DNA from: Rhizobiaceae bacterium
Lineage (GTDB): Bacteria; Pseudomonadota; Alphaproteobacteria; Rhizobiales; Rhizobiaceae
Reading direction: 5' to 3'
Assembly: GCA_025698895.1 (NCBI GenBank)
Contig: JAILWO010000001.1
Coordinates: 593,001 to 657,000 of the forward strand
DNA: 64,000 nt
Below the pieces are notes generated by a model, which worked only from the letters and a program-made list of their open reading frames with translations, was not told the DNA's origin and ran no database searches. Position 1 is the stretch's first letter. Every line of letters starts with the position of its first letter. Made by a program: the position numbers and the translations under genes. Below, piece by piece: positions 36,503 to 44,455 of the stretch.

Positions 36503-37630
36503 ATGCTCGAAATCAACAATCTCAGAATGGAATACCGCTCCGAGCATGTCTCCCATCTGGCGGTTGACGATATTTCGCTTTCGGTCCGGCCGGGCGAATT
36601 CTTTACCCTGCTTGGCCCCAGCGGATGCGGGAAGACGACCACCTTGCGCAGCGTGGCGGGGCTGGAAACGCCCACAGGGGGCGCGATCTCGATAAATGGC
36701 GAGCCGGTCTTCTCCCACGATAGGGCGCTGAACGTCCCGACCCAGAAGCGGGACATCTCGATGGTGTTTCAATCCTACGCGATATGGCCGCATATGAGCG
36801 TGTTCGGCAATGTGGCCTTTCCGCTCCAGGCGGCCGGGATGCCGTCGCGGCAGGTTCGGTCGAAAGTCGATGACGTGCTGTCCCTGGTCGGGTTGGCGGA
36901 CTATGCGGACCGCTCGGCCACCCAGCTTTCGGGCGGCCAGCAGCAGCGAGTGGCCGTGGCGCGTGCCTTCGTCAAGGAAGCGGCCATCCTGCTGCTGGAC
37001 GAGCCTTTGTCGAATCTAGACGCGAAGCTGCGCGAGCAGATGCGCCGCGAGATGCGCCATCTCCAGAAGCGCGTAGGCACGACCTCGATCTACGTCACCC
37101 ATGATCAGGACGAGGCATTGTCGCTATCCGATCGCATAGCGGTCATCGACGGCGGCAATCTGATAGAACTCGGCACGCCTACCGAACTCTATCTCAAACC
37201 CAAGTCGACCTTTACGGCCAGCTTCATTGGACAGGCCGACCTGATCGAATGCCAGGTTGTCGGTAAGGCCGCGGACGGTGCAAAAGTGCGAACGCCTTTC
37301 GGAGAGCTCATCGCCGGCGTCCATCCGCATCTCGCCGGAAGCGCCACTCATGTTCTCGTGCGGCCCGAATGCGTCGAGCTGATAGACGCGGCGACGCATG
37401 ATACCAACACATTCGATGGAACGATCACCAGCGTCATGTTCTCCGGCAAGAGCGTGGAATATCATGTGCGGCTTGCCAACGACTTCGAAATCACTGTCCA
37501 GACGCCTCCCATTGTTCTTCGAGAGGCCGGGGCGTCGGTGAGGATGCATATCCCGCCCGAACGCTGCGTTCTGCTGGCCGGCGAACGCAGGACCGGGATT
37601 GAACCGCGACAGACGGCGGTGGCCGCCTGA
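36503..37630 (+). CDS. ABC transporter ATP-binding protein
   Basis: A 375-residue ATPase energising the importer. Walker A GPSGCGKTT (about residue 38), the Q-loop region, the signature LSGGQQQRVAVARA (about 136), Walker B ILLLDEPLSN and the switch His (YVTHDQDEA) are all intact. A C-terminal TOBE domain (about 280-360) is present, as in the carbohydrate/iron/polyamine uptake group. The ATG follows the permease stop by 11 bp with AGGAAGGG upstream. Confidence 0.92.
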   Translation: MLEINNLRMEYRSEHVSHLAVDDISLSVRPGEFFTLLGPSGCGKTTTLRSVAGLETPTGGAISINGEPVFSHDRALNVPTQKRDISMVFQSYAIWPHMSVFGNVAFPLQAAGMPSRQVRSKVDDVLSLVGLADYADRSATQLSGGQQQRVAVARAFVKEAAILLLDEPLSNLDAKLREQMRREMRHLQKRVGTTSIYVTHDQDEALSLSDRIAVIDGGNLIELGTPTELYLKPKSTFTASFIGQADLIECQVVGKAADGAKVRTPFGELIAGVHPHLAGSATHVLVRPECVELIDAATHDTNTFDGTITSVMFSGKSVEYHVRLANDFEITVQTPPIVLREAGASVRMHIPPERCVLLAGERRTGIEPRQTAVAA

Positions 37631-37661
37631 ACCGACTATCCAGGTCCGAAACGGAGCATCC

Positions 37662-38735
37662 ATGACCACGCCCATCGCCATCTTCCCTTATTCGCAAGCT
37701 CTTTCGACGCCTTACCGCTGGTCGAAGGGGACGCAGCACAGGCGCGGCGGCCTGCTCGTGCGCGTGGAGATCGATGGCAACGTCGGCTGGGGCGAAGCGG
37801 CGCTTCCGCCGCATGTCGACTACGATACCGCGATCATGGCCACGCAGTGCCGCGCGCTCATCGAGGGGCTCGATCCACTTGCCCCAGATTTTCTCGCGCG
37901 GCTCGATGAGCGCGAGCCGTCCGCGCGCCTGCGCTGCGGCATATCCACGGCCCTCCATTCGGCCCTGGCGGCATGCGAGGGGAAGTCGCTTTCAGCCTAC
38001 CTCGCTGGCGACGGCGCATCGCCCGCATCGGAAGTGCCGATCAACGAACTCGTGACGGACGAGGAGCCGAAGGCCTGCGTCCAGCGGGTCGGTGAGGCAT
38101 TGGCGCGCGGTCAGAACATGGTCAAGGTGAAGTGCACGCAGGAGCGCGAACTCGATATTGCCCGAATCGGTGCGATCCGCGACGCATTCCCCGACATAGG
38201 CATCAGGCTGGATCCCAACGAGTCCTGGTCGCCTGACTGGGCGCTGGGTCAACTCCGTGCAATGGCGCAATTCAACATCGACTATTGCGAGGAGCCGCTG
38301 CCGCGCGGGACGCCGATGTCGTTCTACACCCGGCTCTGCGCCGAGAGCCCGGTGCCTATCGCCCTGGACGATTCGGTCAGGACGCCATTTCATGCCGAAT
38401 GCATCATTACCCTCGGTGCCGCCCATGTCTTCATCCTGAAAGCGCAGCGCCTCGGGGGTCCGGATGTCACGGCCCGAATCATCAACATGGCCCGACAGGC
38501 GGGGCTGCGCTGCGTCGTGACCGCAAGTCTGGAGAGCGCGATCGGCCTGCATCTGGCACTTCATTGCGCGGCACTGCTGCCACAGCCGATCGAACCCTGC
38601 GGTCTCGGCACCGCGCGCTTCTTTGCCTCCGATGTCGGTGATCCGCCGCCCATCGTCGACGGGGCTATGTTTGTGCCGGAAACCCCCGGTCTCGGCGTCG
38701 AACCCTATCCGCGCGCGCTCGAGACAGCGGCATGA
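37662..38735 (+). CDS. Enolase-superfamily enzyme, MLE/OSBS-like subgroup
   Basis: A 357-residue protein of the muconate lactonizing enzyme branch. The catalytic set is complete: Lys155 and Lys157 (VKVKC), Asp184 (RLDPNES), Glu210 (YCEEP), Asp236 (ALDDS) and Lys260 (ILKAQ). These bind magnesium and abstract an alpha-proton from a carboxylate. The C-terminal block CGLGTARFFASDV resembles actinobacterial o-succinylbenzoate synthases, but no menaquinone genes are near. The Asp-x-Asp motif of dipeptide epimerases is absent. Racemisation, cycloisomerisation or dehydration of an imported acid is the inference. Its end overlaps the regulator start (ATGA). Confidence 0.85.
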   Translation: MTTPIAIFPYSQALSTPYRWSKGTQHRRGGLLVRVEIDGNVGWGEAALPPHVDYDTAIMATQCRALIEGLDPLAPDFLARLDEREPSARLRCGISTALHSALAACEGKSLSAYLAGDGASPASEVPINELVTDEEPKACVQRVGEALARGQNMVKVKCTQERELDIARIGAIRDAFPDIGIRLDPNESWSPDWALGQLRAMAQFNIDYCEEPLPRGTPMSFYTRLCAESPVPIALDDSVRTPFHAECIITLGAAHVFILKAQRLGGPDVTARIINMARQAGLRCVVTASLESAIGLHLALHCAALLPQPIEPCGLGTARFFASDVGDPPPIVDGAMFVPETPGLGVEPYPRALETAA

Positions 38736-39541
38736 GCCAATTCGAACAGGTCATAGCGGCAATCCGCGATCGAATTCTGGGCGGCAAATATGCGCCAGGG
38801 TCGCGGCTCATGGAAATCCCGTTGGCCGAGGAACTGGGAGCCTCGCGCACACCGGTAAGACTGGCGCTGAGCGTGCTCGAGCGCGAGGGCCTCGTCGTTA
38901 CCCAGGGCCCCAAGCGCGGCTTCCTTGTGCGCTCCTTCGAGCTTGAGGAGGTCTTCGACGCGATCGAGACGCGGGGCACGCTGGAAGGCATGGCGGCGCG
39001 ATTGGCCGCCGAACGTGGGCTCAGTGCCGACCTTGCCGACGAGATGGAGCGTTGCATCGAACTTGGCGAGAAACTGCTGCGTTGCGGGTTGCATCGAAAC
39101 GAGACGCAAGTCGCCTGGGTTCAGAACAATATTGATTTTCACGGTGCCGTCATTGCGGCCTCTTCGAACCGCAGCCTGCACGAACTGGCGTCGCGACTGA
39201 ACTCGATCCCGCTTGCTTCACCCGCGTCGATAATCTTCGAGAATTCGGACCCACATGGCGACCAGTCGCGACTGGAGCGCGTGCAGCGCGACCATTGCGA
39301 CATCTTCGAAGCGATACGTGGCCATGAGGGCATGCGTGCCGAGATGCTGATGCGCGAGCACGCGCTGATGAACATCCGCAACAAGAAGCGCAACTTCGCC
39401 ACCATGAAGCTCCGGCACGCGCAGGGGTTTCTTCCCGGCGTGAACTTGATTGCCGACGCCGATCAGGAGAGGCCTGCGGACGGGCCATCCCCGGAGGCGA
39501 AGCAAACCCGCCAGAAAAGCAGGAACGGACCATTCGCATGA
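38732..39541 (+). CDS. GntR-family transcriptional regulator, FCD domain
   Basis: A 269-residue repressor-type protein. An N-terminal winged helix (about 1-72) carries GKYAPGSRLMEIPLAEELGASRTPVRLALSVLEREGLV. An all-helical FCD effector domain follows (about 80-220), with the metal/ligand region around DIETRGTLEGMAARLAAE and DHCDIFEAIRGHEG. The last 40 residues are polar and probably disordered. It is embedded in the operon through 4-base overlaps on both sides (38732 and 39538), and probably senses the substrate and controls the promoter at about 33,540-33,605, which has TATGCATG repeats. Confidence 0.9.
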   Translation: MSQFEQVIAAIRDRILGGKYAPGSRLMEIPLAEELGASRTPVRLALSVLEREGLVVTQGPKRGFLVRSFELEEVFDAIETRGTLEGMAARLAAERGLSADLADEMERCIELGEKLLRCGLHRNETQVAWVQNNIDFHGAVIAASSNRSLHELASRLNSIPLASPASIIFENSDPHGDQSRLERVQRDHCDIFEAIRGHEGMRAEMLMREHALMNIRNKKRNFATMKLRHAQGFLPGVNLIADADQERPADGPSPEAKQTRQKSRNGPFA

Positions 39542-41112
39542 ACAAGCACACCTTGTCGCCCGCCGCCGCTCGCTCCGACCGCCCGAGTGCGGCACCGACA
39601 TTTGAGTCGCCGCCACTCTCGGCCACTCGTCCGCCGCGCTGTCCGCCCTTCCTGGAGGTGAAGAGCTCGGACCAGCTTCTCCCCTATCTCGAGCATGTCG
39701 CGAAGCGGCCCTATAACCACGGACTCAACGCCTGTTGGGATCTGAAGCGCGGGGAGAAGGTGCTCCTTCGGGTCGATAACTGGCACGATTCGCTTGTGAT
39801 CGAAGCGTGCAAGAAGATTCTCGAGAAGTATGGCGTCGACTACACGATCCGTCACATCGACCGCGGACCGGTCCCCCAGTGGGTCGGCGCCGACGAGGTC
39901 GATTACTATCTATTCCGCACCAAGGAACTGGCGGAATGGATGGATGAATGGGAGGAGATGGCCGCCAAGCAGGAGTTCGACAAGATCTTGATGGGCTATG
40001 GCGGCCCTGTTCTGACCGACAAATACGTCAAGATCCAGCGTATGCCGTTCATCACGCCCGAAATACTCGCTTCGCCCGCGCACGCAATGCCGATCGAAGT
40101 GCTGAATGCCATGGACGAATGGACGTGGCGGCGCATTCGCAGCGCCAAGCGCGCACGCATTACCGATCCGGAAGGCACCGACATTTCGTTCACCAACCAT
40201 GACGGCTACTGGGACTCGAGACGCGAATTCTACAACCCCGATCTCGTCTCGAGCACCTGGGAAGGGAATCCGAAGTTCGGCGCGACCTACCTTCCTGGCC
40301 ACATCACTGGCCGGCCTTGGGTGTATCTTAAGGGCAAGGAGGATGGAAACGGCGTCATTGCGGGCACAACAAATCACATCGCACCCTGTGACTGGACCCA
40401 GCTCGTCGTCGAGAACTCGAAGATCGTCGAGATCAATGAGGGCGGAGACTTCGGAAACCAGCTTCGCGACGTGATGGAGAAGACCAAGGATCTTCAGTAT
40501 CCGGGCTTCCCGGGAAAGGGGCTGATGTATTGGTGGGAGGCGTCGATCGGCACCAACCCGCACATTCACAGGCCACGCAGGGACTTTCCTTCGGGTTTCG
40601 TCAACTGCCTCTACGAGCGCGTGCGTTCTGGCGTCATTCACATGGGCTTCGGCACCATCATCTCATCGATGGATGAGCGGCGCGCGGCGCGCATGGGCCA
40701 TCTCGTGGGCCATTGGCATCTGCATCTCTACTTCCCGACCTACCATCTGGAGCGCGAGGGCGACAACGAACTGCTGATCGAAAATGGACGTCTGCTGGCG
40801 CTGGACGATCCGCAGATACGAAAACTCGCGGCCAATTACGGGGATCCGGAACTATGGCTCGACGAATCCTGGAACCCGGCTGTTCCTGGCCTGAACATGA
40901 AGGGCGATTACTGGAACGATTACGGCGCCGATCCTCTTGCCTGGGTCAAGCATGAGCTTGATGTGTGTCGCAACGACCATCCGCGTTTCATGAAGATGGT
41001 CGAGGCGGACGGGAAATATTGCCACGGGGAGGGCGCGAGGTTCTGGAGTGGCGGCTGCTGCGACCATAGCGGGGTCGCGGCAGCCAACTTCGCCTGCAAC
41101 TGCTGTGGCTGA
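39538..41112 (+). CDS. M29 aminopeptidase-superfamily-like protein with Cys-rich C-terminus
   Basis: A 524-residue protein I can place only by motif. The N-terminal GEKVLLRVDNWHDSLVIEACKK, RITDPEGTDISF near residue 218 and the C-terminal blocks EASIGTNP, SGVIHMGFG and HLVGHWHLHLYFPTYHLE follow the order seen in thermophilic M29 aminopeptidases and in NicX-type dihydroxypyridine dioxygenases. These supply Glu/His/Asp metal ligands. It is about 150 residues longer than those. The last 35 residues hold six cysteines (KYCHG, GGCCDHS, FACNCCG), unusual in a cytoplasmic enzyme. The start overlaps the regulator gene by 4 bases. Hydrolase or ring-cleaving oxygenase activity is open. Confidence 0.65.
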   Translation: MNKHTLSPAAARSDRPSAAPTFESPPLSATRPPRCPPFLEVKSSDQLLPYLEHVAKRPYNHGLNACWDLKRGEKVLLRVDNWHDSLVIEACKKILEKYGVDYTIRHIDRGPVPQWVGADEVDYYLFRTKELAEWMDEWEEMAAKQEFDKILMGYGGPVLTDKYVKIQRMPFITPEILASPAHAMPIEVLNAMDEWTWRRIRSAKRARITDPEGTDISFTNHDGYWDSRREFYNPDLVSSTWEGNPKFGATYLPGHITGRPWVYLKGKEDGNGVIAGTTNHIAPCDWTQLVVENSKIVEINEGGDFGNQLRDVMEKTKDLQYPGFPGKGLMYWWEASIGTNPHIHRPRRDFPSGFVNCLYERVRSGVIHMGFGTIISSMDERRAARMGHLVGHWHLHLYFPTYHLEREGDNELLIENGRLLALDDPQIRKLAANYGDPELWLDESWNPAVPGLNMKGDYWNDYGADPLAWVKHELDVCRNDHPRFMKMVEADGKYCHGEGARFWSGGCCDHSGVAAANFACNCCG

Positions 41113-41839
41113 AACTGCTGCTTCAGCCATTGGACACGGCGCGGCATCCCCGTTCGATCCCGTTGAGCGGCATATCGAAGAACTTGGGCGCGGTGCACGT
41201 CTGTCTGGTGCCAAGGTCCTAGACATCGGCTGCGGCACCGGTGCGCTTGTCCGGCGGCTTGAGGAAGCCGGCGCCTCGGCCTGGGGCGTCGAGGTGGACG
41301 AGAAGATGGTGCTGGCCGCGGCGGTGGCGGGCCCTGCGCCGGATCGGTTCCTGACCGGGACCGGCCAAAGCCTGCCCTTCGACGACCATACATTCGACGG
41401 CGCCTGCTACGTGTTCAGTTTCCATCACGTGCCCGCCGTCCACCAGGAAACGGCCCTGGCCGAGTTGGCCCGGGTCCTCAAGCCGACGGGGTGGGGGGCG
41501 ATCATCGAGCCTTTGCCGTTCGGGGATATGACGAAGGTGATCGAGCCTATTGAGGATGAATTTGAAGTCCGAACCCGTGCACACGAGCTTCTCAGCAGTG
41601 GCAGGCTTCCGCGGCTGCGGCTCCGCGGCGTCCGGCACTACGAGATATGCCGGTCATTCGCGTCGGCAGAAGAAGTTATAGCCAACGCTGTGAAGGTGGA
41701 CCCACGACGCGCGACCGCGGCACGAGATCCAGCCGTCAAGCAAGACCTGACGGCGCGCTTTGAAACACTCTCCCGACCAGGGCCGAACGGACGCCGTGTT
41801 CTTGCGCAGCCCTGTGTCGCGTTCTGGTATTCGGTCTGA
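41105..41839 (+). CDS. Class I SAM-dependent methyltransferase
   Basis: A 244-residue Rossmann-fold methyltransferase of the methyltransf_11 type. Motif I is VLDIGCGTGALVRRLEEAG near residue 35, the acidic end of strand 2 is GVEVDEKM, motif III/IV is LPFDDHTFDGACYVFSFHHV, and ARVLKPTGW follows. GTG at 41105 overlaps the preceding stop by 8 bases and is preferred; another GTG at 41048 would overlap by 65 bases. No strong Shine-Dalgarno is visible, so coupling to the upstream gene is likely. It is the last gene of the plus-strand cluster. Methyl acceptor unknown. Confidence 0.8.
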   Translation: MAETAASAIGHGAASPFDPVERHIEELGRGARLSGAKVLDIGCGTGALVRRLEEAGASAWGVEVDEKMVLAAAVAGPAPDRFLTGTGQSLPFDDHTFDGACYVFSFHHVPAVHQETALAELARVLKPTGWGAIIEPLPFGDMTKVIEPIEDEFEVRTRAHELLSSGRLPRLRLRGVRHYEICRSFASAEEVIANAVKVDPRRATAARDPAVKQDLTARFETLSRPGPNGRRVLAQPCVAFWYSV

Positions 41840-42146
41840 CGCCTGGCACGAACGGGCAATCGAGGCGCGCGCCGAGGAGCTTCTTCTGGTTGCGCTGCAG
41901 ATATGGCCGGCTCCCACAGCGGCGGCACCGTAATCGGCCAGAGAACTGGCATCCGCAGGAGCATGAAGAGATGCCGACAATACGGAGGCTGCAGACAGTC
42001 GGACCGCGAAGCTGGGGAAGATGGAACTTCTGCTGGCAGCCCGCGACGGGGCGAGCGTGGTCTCGGCTCGAAAACCTGCCGTTCAAAAGAGCGCCGTCGA
42101 GCGATGCCCCTCAATGCCGCCATTTTTTCTATACCGTTGAACGCGA
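41840..42146. other. 307-bp convergent intergenic stretch without a recognised gene
   Basis: The region lies between the stop of the plus-strand methyltransferase and the stop of the minus-strand methyltransferase. A plus-strand reading near 41970-42140 (KLGKMELLLAARDGASVV) has protein-like composition but is closed by a stop just upstream and has no start codon. It may be the tail of a decayed gene. No terminator with a T run was found. Confidence 0.4.
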
Positions 42147-43019
42147 CTATTCGGGATTTTTGCCCGTCACCATCCAGGAACTTGATCCGAGGACGATCCC
42201 TTCCGGTGTTTCATGGCGCGAGAGCTCGCGCTTCAGGGCGGCCACGATATCTTCGCGGCGTTGCTGAGCGAGTTCTCCGGCTTCACGGAAAACCTCCCCG
42301 GCGGGACCGATCGCCAGTTGGAATTCGACCGCCTCGTCAGGATCCCGCCCGACCAGCAGTGGCGCGTCGATCCGCTCGAACTCCACGCGTTCATAGCCGG
42401 CGATTTCAAGCTGCTTGGCGACGACCCCGGAATCTGCCATCGAAAACGGCCCGGGCCCACAGGAGCGGGCGTCGTCTCCCGGCTGCGGCAGGAAGTCCGT
42501 GATGATCGACTTGGGCAGTCCGAGCCATGGGTTGTCGGCGATGTCACGCCATACGATCATGGTCATCGTCCCGCCTGGCTTGAGCGAAGTTCGCATATTT
42601 CGCAGCGCGGCCACCGGGTTCTCGAAGAACTGGGTGCCGAAGCGCGCGAAACAGAAGTCGAACTCGGGCCTGAACGGATAGGTCTGAACGTCGGCTTCGA
42701 CAAACTCGACGTTCGGCACGCCGGCTTTCGCGGCGTCATTGCGGCCATACTCCAGGAAAGCGTCGCAGCAGTCGACGCCAAGGACCGAACCGGATGGGCC
42801 GACACGGCGCGCAAGTTCGATGGCGGTGTCGCCGAAGCCGCAACCGACATCGACCACGCGGTCGCCGGGCTTGACGTCGAGACGCGGGAAAACCTTTGCG
42901 CTGTGATGGGTGAGTCCATCGACCAGTATGTGCCTCCAGCGCACGAATTTCGGCACCAGAATGTCGTTCCAGAACTCGACATACTCGTTGCGTTCGATTT
43001 GCGGAGCGAGTTGTGACAT
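42147..43019 (-). CDS. Class I SAM-dependent methyltransferase (second)
   Basis: A 290-residue methyltransferase with motif I VVDVGCGFGDTAIELARRVG near residue 50, GVDCCDAFLEYGR, and LKPGGTMTMIVWRDIADNPW near residue 150. The double Cys beside the SAM-binding Asp is unusual. The ATG at 43019 has GGAGA six bases upstream; an ATG four codons earlier (43031) lies within that site and is less likely. It ends the minus-strand run that starts with the DUF302-like gene, 33 bp after the DsrE-like gene, so methylation of a sulfur or metal compound is conceivable but unproven. Confidence 0.8.
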   Translation of the reverse strand: MSQLAPQIERNEYVEFWNDILVPKFVRWRHILVDGLTHHSAKVFPRLDVKPGDRVVDVGCGFGDTAIELARRVGPSGSVLGVDCCDAFLEYGRNDAAKAGVPNVEFVEADVQTYPFRPEFDFCFARFGTQFFENPVAALRNMRTSLKPGGTMTMIVWRDIADNPWLGLPKSIITDFLPQPGDDARSCGPGPFSMADSGVVAKQLEIAGYERVEFERIDAPLLVGRDPDEAVEFQLAIGPAGEVFREAGELAQQRREDIVAALKRELSRHETPEGIVLGSSSWMVTGKNPE

Positions 43020-43052
43020 CGTTCTCTCCATTATTCCGTTTGCGTATCGCGA

Positions 43053-43418
43053 TCAGAAGCAGAGCGTTCCTGCGCCGCCCTTGATGCGCTCGTGCATGAT
43101 GCTGGCGCCGGTGACGACGACGCCGTCACGCAAGTCGCCCTCGGAATAGCCACGCGCCTTGACGCAGGGCTTGCAGGCCCACAGTTCGCCACCACGATCG
43201 AGAAAATCCTGAATCAACGACGATAGCGGCTCGAGCGGCGCGGCCTGGGTCATCTCGACCGCGCCCTTGCGCACGAGGTCCACCGCCGGCCCGGTCAGGA
43301 AGGCCGAGACCTTCAGGCCGGCCGTCATGCCGCCATTGGCGACGGTGAACGCCACCGATGAGAGTTCGTCGTCGGCGCCGTGCGTCATCAGCACCACAAG
43401 TTCCTTGCCATCAGCCAT
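43053..43418 (-). CDS. DsrE/DsrF-like sulfur-relay family protein
   Basis: A 121-residue protein of the DsrE fold. It has VVLMTHGADDELSSVAFTVANGG at the start and GLKVSAFLTGPAVDLVRKGA in the middle. A Cys-x-x-Cys pair sits in GELWACKPCVKARG near residue 82, with a further Cys as the second-last residue. Family members carry persulfide sulfur or are peroxiredoxin-like. The start overlaps the stop of the MerC-like gene by 8 bases. It belongs to a four-gene minus-strand operon, with a role in sulfur or metal stress inferred from neighbours. Confidence 0.82.
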   Translation of the reverse strand: MADGKELVVLMTHGADDELSSVAFTVANGGMTAGLKVSAFLTGPAVDLVRKGAVEMTQAAPLEPLSSLIQDFLDRGGELWACKPCVKARGYSEGDLRDGVVVTGASIMHERIKGGAGTLCF

Positions 43419-43803
43419 TATCGGTTTCCTCCATTTGACAGAGATTCCTCAGGGTCCAGTCCCAGACCGCCGCGATCATCAGCAACGCGAAGCCGGCCAG
43501 CTCGATCAAGAGTGAGTAGGCGAACAACATGACCCAGACGATCAGCACCAAGCCGATCAGCGACATCAGGACGGGGGCCAGTCGGCCATGACGCGACCAG
43601 CCGAGCGCTGTTCCGCTGGACGCAAGAAGTGCGAGCAGCACGATTACGACAGTCCAAGCGCCGTCGGGGAGCCTTAGCGTCACGCCCACCAATGAAAGCC
43701 CGGCGACCGCGGCAAGTGTCCCGTAGCACGCCACGACCGCTAGGCTGCTCGCTGCTAGCCCCAGCCAGTTCGGTGTGCGTGTTGCGTCGACCAGTTGCTT
43801 CAT
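43411..43803 (-). CDS. Four-helix membrane protein, MerC-like
   Basis: A 130-residue protein with hydrophobic helices at about 13-38, 46-66, 72-98 and 100-118. The order of features (SLAVVACYGTLAAVAGLSL, ALGWSRHGRLAPVLM, ELAGFALLMIAAVWDW) resembles the MerC/MerC-like group of small inner-membrane proteins. Of the usual cysteine pairs only one Cys in helix 1 and one near the end are present, so mercury transport is not supported. The start at 43803 leaves the upstream in-frame extension out. It overlaps the DsrE-like gene by 8 bases. Confidence 0.55.
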   Translation of the reverse strand: MKQLVDATRTPNWLGLAASSLAVVACYGTLAAVAGLSLVGVTLRLPDGAWTVVIVLLALLASSGTALGWSRHGRLAPVLMSLIGLVLIVWVMLFAYSLLIELAGFALLMIAAVWDWTLRNLCQMEETDNG

Positions 43804-43875
43804 CGATGCCTCCTCGACCCGACATTGACGGTGCGCGGCAGCGACCATTGGCGGTTCACGCCGTTCGGCCGTGCA

Positions 43876-44319
43876 TCACTTCAGAGCGGCGTCGAGCAGT
43901 TCGACGAAGGCGGGCCTGCCTGCCTCGACCGCCCGCTCCAGGTTTGGATCCGGGTGCAGCGTCGTCAGAAAGCCCAGGTCGAGCATTGACAGACGTGACT
44001 GATCGTCATCTTCGTAGAAGGCGAGGTTGCCGCAGGGCATCATGGCGGCGACATGCATTCCTGCTGCGAAGATGTCGGGGCCAAGTGGCAGGTAGCAGAT
44101 CTTGAGCGCGAGCACCTCGCCGCCCTTCAACGGGAACTCGGCCAGGAAGAGCCAATCATCGTCTTCCTCAACGATCGCGCGTATCGATGCGGCGGCCTCG
44201 TCGGGGCTCATGGACAGGTCGCGCGTGATGAAATGCTCACCGGGTTCCTGACCCGCCGCCGGTCCGGCGAAAAGGGCTACCGCGGCCGTCATGAACGCTG
44301 CCGACAGTTTTTGCATCAC
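43876..44319 (-). CDS. Exported DUF302-like protein
   Basis: A 147-residue protein with a signal peptide cleaved about PAAGQ-EP (residue 24). The mature part, ending ICYLPLGPDIFAAGMHVAAMMPCG with FYEDDDQSRLSMLDLGFL after it, has the layout of DUF302: a substrate-like pocket, a central PCG and a hydrophobic C-terminal helix. Function unknown; the family often accompanies sulfur-oxidation and metal-stress genes. It is the first gene of the minus-strand operon, divergent from the CadC-type regulator at 44456; the 136-bp space holds both promoters. Confidence 0.6.
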   Translation of the reverse strand: MMQKLSAAFMTAAVALFAGPAAGQEPGEHFITRDLSMSPDEAAASIRAIVEEDDDWLFLAEFPLKGGEVLALKICYLPLGPDIFAAGMHVAAMMPCGNLAFYEDDDQSRLSMLDLGFLTTLHPDPNLERAVEAGRPAFVELLDAALK

Positions 44320-44455
44320 TGATCCTCCCTGATCGTTCGTCGGAAGGATTGTGCCGCATTTAGGAGCGCGAGTTGTTTGGGCGGCGTTGGGATTTCGTCG
44401 CCGTTGCGTTGGCTTTTGTGTTCCTTATGCTGGATTGGGTGCCAGGGAGCCGACG

